Below, one piece after another: positions 5,913 through 9,113 of a stretch of 9,113 nucleotides of DNA (position 1 is the first letter of the stretch; the number at the start of each line of letters is the position of its first letter). This stretch comes from Oscillospiraceae bacterium. Lineage in GTDB: Bacteria; Bacillota_A; Clostridia; Oscillospirales; Ruminococcaceae. Both the position numbers and the translations under genes were made by a program. The stretch spans positions 1 through 9,113 of the forward strand of contig JAGDDO010000028.1 in assembly GCA_017848205.1 (NCBI GenBank), read 5' to 3'. The notes below the pieces were generated by a model that was not told where the DNA came from, did no database searches, and saw nothing but the letters and a program-made list of their open reading frames with translations.

Positions 5913-6860
5913 TCACTGTGACAGCAGCGTAAGCACAAGCAGGATAAGCGAAACAAGAAGAAATTCCACAAGTATCATGGTAAGTATGCCCATAATGCTT
6001 ATTCCTCCGCACTGGCCTGCAAGCTGCTTGTATTTCAGATGAGTCGGAGATACCTTGCGAAGCCTTTTCAGTGTGTCGAGAGTGTGCCGGAAATAAAGTT
6101 CATTGGCGAAAAGTCCGAAACACACTTTGAGAGCAACGTCCACAGCTTTTGATATATTGACCACAACCGCACTGAAAGCATGTGCAGCTGCAAACTGTGA
6201 CAGCGCATGGAATGCGAAACCTACGGATTCTCCGTCTGCCAGCCAGTCCAGAAGAAACGGTATCATGATAATGTTTCTGAACAAAAGGATCAGAAGACCC
6301 GCACCGTACATCTTTCTGGCTGCGCAATAATATTCCGGAAACAGGAATGCCGAAAAATTAACTGACATCTTTATCGTCGATTCCTTCAGCCTTCTGAAAG
6401 CCAGCATATAGTAGAATCTGTTTATACGAACGTAGTCGGCCATGTCACCCATGGTAACGCCGGAGTCTTCATCCATAACTTCCTGAGGATCCATACCGTA
6501 ATATTTCTCCGTCAGATCCACCTTTGTAAATGTGACTTTTTCGTCTGAAAAATCTATTTTTTCGCATTCACGGTCCTTAAGAGGCGTTCCGCAGTTGATG
6601 CATTTTTCCGCATCATGCGGATTGAGCACCGAACATTCAGGACAGATGGTCTTTATGTAGTCAGTTTCCTTTTTCTTCTGAACTGATTCTGCCATCCAGC
6701 TTCCGCCCGACGCATGAAGCGCGTGGTTTATACATTCGCCTTTTTCCTTGTAACAGCTTCTGTGATAAGGTGTACCGCATACAGGACACACCACTATATC
6801 ATCTTTATCCCCGAATTTCTGCCCGCAGGCTAAACATTCTTCCCCGGTGTATGAAATCAT
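5913..6860 (-). CDS. Membrane protein with prokaryotic RING-like domain, zinc ribbon and DUF2628-like region
   Basis: The function is unknown. Eight metal ligands lie near the N-terminus: C9, C12, C25, C28, H33, C36, C43 and H46, in VVCPVCGTPYHRSCY context. This is the cross-brace spacing of the prokaryotic RING finger family (Prok-RING_1). A second CxxC pair set, C73/C76 and C87/C90, forms a zinc ribbon. After an acidic linker (about 95-145) comes NFSAFLFPEYYCAARKMYGAG (about 168-188), typical of DUF2628 proteins. Hydrophobic stretches near 187-208 and 222-251 and a strong segment at 287-315 suggest two or three membrane passes, with the zinc domains probably cytoplasmic. There is no signal peptide. 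The start is supported by AAGAGGGA 6 bases upstream. It begins 15 bases after prfB stops, so the two are cotranscribed. A membrane adaptor binding a protein or peptide is plausible; there is no sign of ubiquitin-like partners nearby. Confidence 0.82.
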   Translation of the reverse strand: MISYTGEECLACGQKFGDKDDIVVCPVCGTPYHRSCYKEKGECINHALHASGGSWMAESVQKKKETDYIKTICPECSVLNPHDAEKCINCGTPLKDRECEKIDFSDEKVTFTKVDLTEKYYGMDPQEVMDEDSGVTMGDMADYVRINRFYYMLAFRRLKESTIKMSVNFSAFLFPEYYCAARKMYGAGLLILLFRNIIMIPFLLDWLADGESVGFAFHALSQFAAAHAFSAVVVNISKAVDVALKVCFGLFANELYFRHTLDTLKRLRKVSPTHLKYKQLAGQCGGISIMGILTMILVEFLLVSLILLVLTLLSQ

Positions 6861-6875
6861 ATAAAATCCCTCTTG

Positions 6876-7997
6876 TTATACCTTTTCAAGCGTTCCGTGT
6901 GAAAGTGACTTTAAGTATTCGTTGATGAATCCGTCAAGATCACCGTCCATTACTCCGTCAACGTTACCTGTTTCATAGCCTGTTCTGTGATCCTTTACGA
7001 GTGTGTAAGGCATGAAAACGTATGAACGTATCTGTGCGCCCCATGTGATCTCCTTCTGTACTCCCTTGATATCGGAGATCTTGTCAAGATGTTCACGTTC
7101 CTTGATCTCGATGAGCTTTGAACGGAGCATCTTCATACAGTAGTCCTTGTTCTGGAACTGGCTTCGCTGTGTCTGGCACGAAACAACGATACCTGTCGGC
7201 AGATGGATAAGACGTACGGCAGATGATGTCTTGTTGATGTGCTGACCGCCGGCACCGCTTGAACGGAACACTTCCATCTTGATGTCTTCAGGTCTTATGT
7301 CAACTTCGATAGTGTCGTCAATTTCAGGCATTATTTCGATAGCGGCAAATGATGTGTGTCTTCTGCCGGCTGCGTCAAAAGGTGATACACGTACAAGTCG
7401 GTGTACGCCTGATTCCGACTTGAGGAATCCGTAGGCATTTGTGCCTTCAATAAGTATTGAAGCGCTCTTGAGTCCTGCTTCATCACCGTCAAGGTAATCA
7501 AGAAGTTCCACCTTGAAACCGTGTCTGTCAGCCCACTTGTTGTACATTCTGTAAAGCATTTCAGCCCAGTCCTGAGCCTCGGTTCCGCCTGAACCTGCAT
7601 GGAATGTGATGATGGCATTTGAACTGTCGTATTCACCTGTCATAAGTGTTGCAAGCTTTTCCTCTTCAAGAAGTCTCTTGAACTCTTCCGATTCAGCTTC
7701 TATTTCGTCGTTTGAACTGTCATCGCCCTCTTCGATGCAGAGCTCGATCATTGTAATGAGATCTTCAAGCATCGCTGAAAGCTTTCCGAATTTTTCTATT
7801 TTACCCTCGAGACCTTTTACAGTCTGCATTGTTTTCTGTGACTTCTCAACGTCATCCCAGAATCCCGGCTGTTCAACCATCATCTGGAGCTCCGCAAGCT
7901 TCTCTTTTGCGCCTTCAATCGCAAGCACATCGTGAAGCTCATCGAGCTGCGGTCTGTAACCGTTGAGTTCCGCTTTAAGATCTTCCAGTATAAGCAT
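6876..7997 (-). CDS. prfB: Peptide chain release factor 2, no programmed frameshift
   Basis: RF2 recognises UGA and UAA stop codons on the ribosome and triggers release of the finished peptide. The 373-residue protein has the helical domain 1, the anticodon-like tripeptide SPF at 205-207, and the catalytic GGQ at 250-252 within SSGAGGQHINKT. Both motifs have E. coli numbering. The ATG at 7997 is chosen because AAAGGA (8004-8009) sits 6 bases before it; an in-frame TTG at 8012 overlaps that ribosome binding site. Unlike the E. coli and Bacillus genes, the frame is continuous. Leu25 is CTT as at the classical slip site, but codon 26 is GCG (Ala) instead of TGA, so the usual autoregulatory frameshift is absent. 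The gene downstream follows after 15 bases. The promoter is at 8053-8081. Confidence 0.97.
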   Translation of the reverse strand: MLILEDLKAELNGYRPQLDELHDVLAIEGAKEKLAELQMMVEQPGFWDDVEKSQKTMQTVKGLEGKIEKFGKLSAMLEDLITMIELCIEEGDDSSNDEIEAESEEFKRLLEEEKLATLMTGEYDSSNAIITFHAGSGGTEAQDWAEMLYRMYNKWADRHGFKVELLDYLDGDEAGLKSASILIEGTNAYGFLKSESGVHRLVRVSPFDAAGRRHTSFAAIEIMPEIDDTIEVDIRPEDIKMEVFRSSGAGGQHINKTSSAVRLIHLPTGIVVSCQTQRSQFQNKDYCMKMLRSKLIEIKEREHLDKISDIKGVQKEITWGAQIRSYVFMPYTLVKDHRTGYETGNVDGVMDGDLDGFINEYLKSLSHGTLEKV

Positions 7998-8052
7998 AGT
8001 AAATCCTTTCAAAAATTACTTGATTCGTTCTGTTTTATTCATACATAAAATA

Positions 8053-8081
8053 ATTATACTATAAAATCGCAGATACTGCAA
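8053..8081 (-). promoter_or_regulatory. Probable promoter for prfB and the downstream membrane-protein gene
   Basis: On the minus strand a perfect -10 box, TATAAT (8053-8058), lies 17 bases downstream of a weak -35 box, TTGCAG (8076-8081, three of six matches). The -35 element is only 8 bases beyond the araC-type gene's stop codon. No clear terminator separates the two genes, so some prfB transcription may also come from upstream. Confidence 0.65.
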
Positions 8082-8089
8082 TAGCTTTT

Positions 8090-8887
8090 TTAGTCCGCCG
8101 CCCTTATACTGCGTGTTTTCCTGTATTCGCTCGGACTCGTTCCGGTCATTTTCTTAAACTGCCTTACGAAATGTGCGTAGTGGTTGTATCCGCTCATCTG
8201 TGATATTTCAACAGCACTGAGTGATGTGGTCTCAAGCAGCATGCAGGCGTACTCCACTCTGGCTTTGATTATATCCTGAAAAAGCGTAACTCCGAAACAT
8301 TTCCTGTACAGATGCTGGAATCCGGAGGCACTCATTCTGACTTCATGGGCAGTTCCGTCCACCGTGCGCTGCTCATACGGTTTGCTGTAGATCCTGTTCC
8401 GCACTGTCGAAAGGATCTCATAATAGTTTTCGCGGTTCTCCTCGGACTTTTTTGCTCTGTACTCCCCCGCCTTGCTGAAGATCAGGAACATTAAATGATA
8501 AATAGTCTGATCACGGTTAGGATTTTCAGAACAGAACTCCGTTGTTATCTTCTTGACACAGAAGCTGAGAAAATTTATGTCGTTTACCGGAACAGGCTTT
8601 TCATACTCGAGCCCCAGTCCGAAAAACTCCTTTTCCTCATCGTTTTCAAACAGGAAATGTATCCAGTCATTTGAAAAAGTGCAGTGATCAATGCATCTGT
8701 AACGCTGCGGCCTTCCGGCAGGATAGACAAACAGTGAGTTTTCCGGCACTCTGATATCCCTGCCGTCTATATTGAACACTGCTCCGGAACGCAGAAGAAT
8801 AAGCAGATTATCCCCGCTGCCATCCGGTCTGTCTATATTGAAATCACTGTCATGAGTATGGTTGAATCCGGCGTTGATGATCTTCAT
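8090..8887 (-). CDS. AraC-family transcriptional regulator
   Basis: The protein has 265 residues. The N-terminal half (about 1-130) looks like the cupin-type sensing domain, with GAVFNIDGRDIRVPENSLFVYPAGRPQ in part typical of the β-barrel; this domain binds a small ligand, often a sugar. The C-terminal 95 residues form the AraC/XylS double helix-turn-helix: the first helices include SASGFQHLYRKCFG, then FQDIIKARVEYACMLL, and the second motif VEISQMSGYNHYAHFVRQFKKMTGTSPSEYRK is the family signature. No membrane segment is present, so it acts in the cytoplasm on DNA. The inducer is not deducible. It has its own promoter and is transcribed away from the gene that starts at 9087, the likeliest target. 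An AAGGAAAGG ribosome binding site lies 11 bases before the ATG, slightly far. prfB downstream is probably unrelated. Confidence 0.92.
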   Translation of the reverse strand: MKIINAGFNHTHDSDFNIDRPDGSGDNLLILLRSGAVFNIDGRDIRVPENSLFVYPAGRPQRYRCIDHCTFSNDWIHFLFENDEEKEFFGLGLEYEKPVPVNDINFLSFCVKKITTEFCSENPNRDQTIYHLMFLIFSKAGEYRAKKSEENRENYYEILSTVRNRIYSKPYEQRTVDGTAHEVRMSASGFQHLYRKCFGVTLFQDIIKARVEYACMLLETTSLSAVEISQMSGYNHYAHFVRQFKKMTGTSPSEYRKTRSIRAAD

Positions 8888-8914
8888 GAATAAATCAGCC
8901 TTTCCTTAAACATC

Positions 8915-8936
8915 TTTAGTTGTATTATAGACTAAA
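8915..8936. promoter_or_regulatory. Inverted repeat across the araC-type gene's -10 box
   Basis: TTTAGT (8915-8920) and ACTAAA (8931-8936) form a 6-base inverted repeat separated by 10 bases. It encloses the -10 box (8924-8929) and the likely start point. A regulator bound here would block transcription, so autorepression is possible. The element is short and could be chance in AT-rich DNA. Confidence 0.35.
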
Positions 8937-8953
8937 TACGGGCGTGCTGTCAA
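8924..8953 (-). promoter_or_regulatory. SigA promoter for the AraC-family gene
   Basis: On the minus strand a perfect -35 box, TTGACA (8948-8953), and a perfect -10 box, TATAAT (8924-8929), are separated by 18 bases. The expected start is near 8917, about 30 bases before the ATG. Perfect boxes are unexpected for a regulator that is usually made in small amounts. Confidence 0.85.
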
Positions 8954-8974
8954 TAAACATCTGCTGTTACCGAT

Positions 8975-8995
8975 TATAACTTTCCGGTATAACTT
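8975..8995. promoter_or_regulatory. Direct repeat in the divergent intergenic region
   Basis: TATAACTT occurs at 8975-8982 and again at 8988-8995, 13 bases apart. It lies between the two divergent promoters and 26 bases upstream of the -35 box at 9022. AraC-type proteins often bind direct repeats just upstream of a target promoter, so this is a candidate operator, but the word is short and AT-rich. Confidence 0.3.
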
Positions 8996-9021
8996 ATCTC
9001 ATAAAATAAGACCGTTTTCAC

Positions 9022-9050
9022 TTGTAAAGCTTTAATTTTTGGATTATAAT
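9022..9050 (+). promoter_or_regulatory. Promoter for the plus-strand gene at the right edge
   Basis: The -35 box TTGTAA (9022-9027, four of six matches) and the perfect -10 box TATAAT (9045-9050) are 17 bases apart. Transcription should start near 9057. It is divergent from the AraC-family promoter, and its imperfect -35 box fits a promoter that needs an activator. Confidence 0.7.
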
Positions 9051-9086
9051 AGAACAGTGACAACCACATTTAAGGAAGTGCATTAT

Positions 9087-9113
9087 TTGAAAAAACTTTT
9101 TAAACACCTTGAC
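9087..9113 (+). CDS. Start of an unidentified gene, cut by the window end
   Basis: AAGGAAG (9072-9078) is followed 8 bases later by TTG at 9087. The frame reads MKKLFKHLD to the window edge if TTG is the start. The lysine-rich opening could begin a signal peptide, but nine codons are too few to say. An in-frame GTG at 9078 overlaps the ribosome binding site and is less likely. The promoter at 9022-9050 and the divergent AraC-family regulator support a real gene here. The product cannot be named. Confidence 0.5.

Noticed and set aside
7331..7636. 101-codon frame inside prfB on the same strand
   Set aside because: It is an out-of-frame shadow; prfB is intact across it and the peptide has no recognisable family features.
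7995..8012. TTG start for prfB at 8012
   Set aside because: The TTG overlaps the AAAGGA ribosome binding site that serves the ATG at 7997, and the ATG start gives exact E. coli numbering for SPF and GGQ.
8059..8092. GCAG/CTGC hairpin as a terminator after the AraC-family gene
   Set aside because: The stem is only four base pairs and no T-tract follows on the minus strand.

Overview
The window looks like chromosomal DNA of a Gram-positive Firmicute, most likely a Clostridia or Oscillospiraceae (Ruminococcus-like) bacterium. This is an inference from AGGAGG-type ribosome binding sites, several near-consensus SigA promoters, the rpsF-ssb-rpsR operon, an AsnS/AsnA pair, moderate base composition with AT-rich intergenic gaps, and protein sequences that read as clostridial. 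No phage, transposase, CRISPR array, rRNA or tRNA gene was seen. Most of the window is housekeeping.

Left part, plus strand (1-4225): the 3' part of asnS (asparaginyl-tRNA synthetase, cut by the window edge) is followed by asnA (ammonia-dependent asparagine synthetase), so one gene makes asparagine and the other charges it onto tRNA. Between them lie a perfect extended -10 promoter and then a strong intrinsic terminator, which sits inside the asnA leader about 20 bases before its start codon. Beyond a second terminator, an AMP-binding acyl-CoA synthetase is transcribed from its own promoter and ends at a third terminator.

Middle (4226-4716): a gene-free, convergent spacer. It holds a GC-rich block of hairpins with an exact 18-base direct repeat, a strong perfect hairpin terminator, AT-rich sequence, and a hairpin just downstream of rpsR that lacks a U-tract.

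Right part, minus strand (8887 down to 4717): in transcription order an AraC-family regulator, prfB (release factor 2, with no programmed frameshift), a membrane protein with an N-terminal prokaryotic RING-like zinc domain, a zinc ribbon and a DUF2628-like C-terminal half, then rpsF-ssb-rpsR. prfB and the zinc-domain gene are 15 bases apart and form an operon. rpsF has its own near-perfect promoter, and its leader can fold so that the Shine-Dalgarno is paired.

Far right (8888-9113): a divergent intergenic region with back-to-back promoters, one for the araC gene and one for a plus-strand gene whose first codons (probable TTG start) are cut by the window end. That gene is the natural candidate target of the AraC regulator.

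The points most worth a second look are the terminator in the asnA leader, the RING-like/zinc-ribbon/DUF2628 membrane protein tied to prfB, the rpsF leader fold, and the GC-rich repeat block. I do not see a wholly new multi-gene system here.
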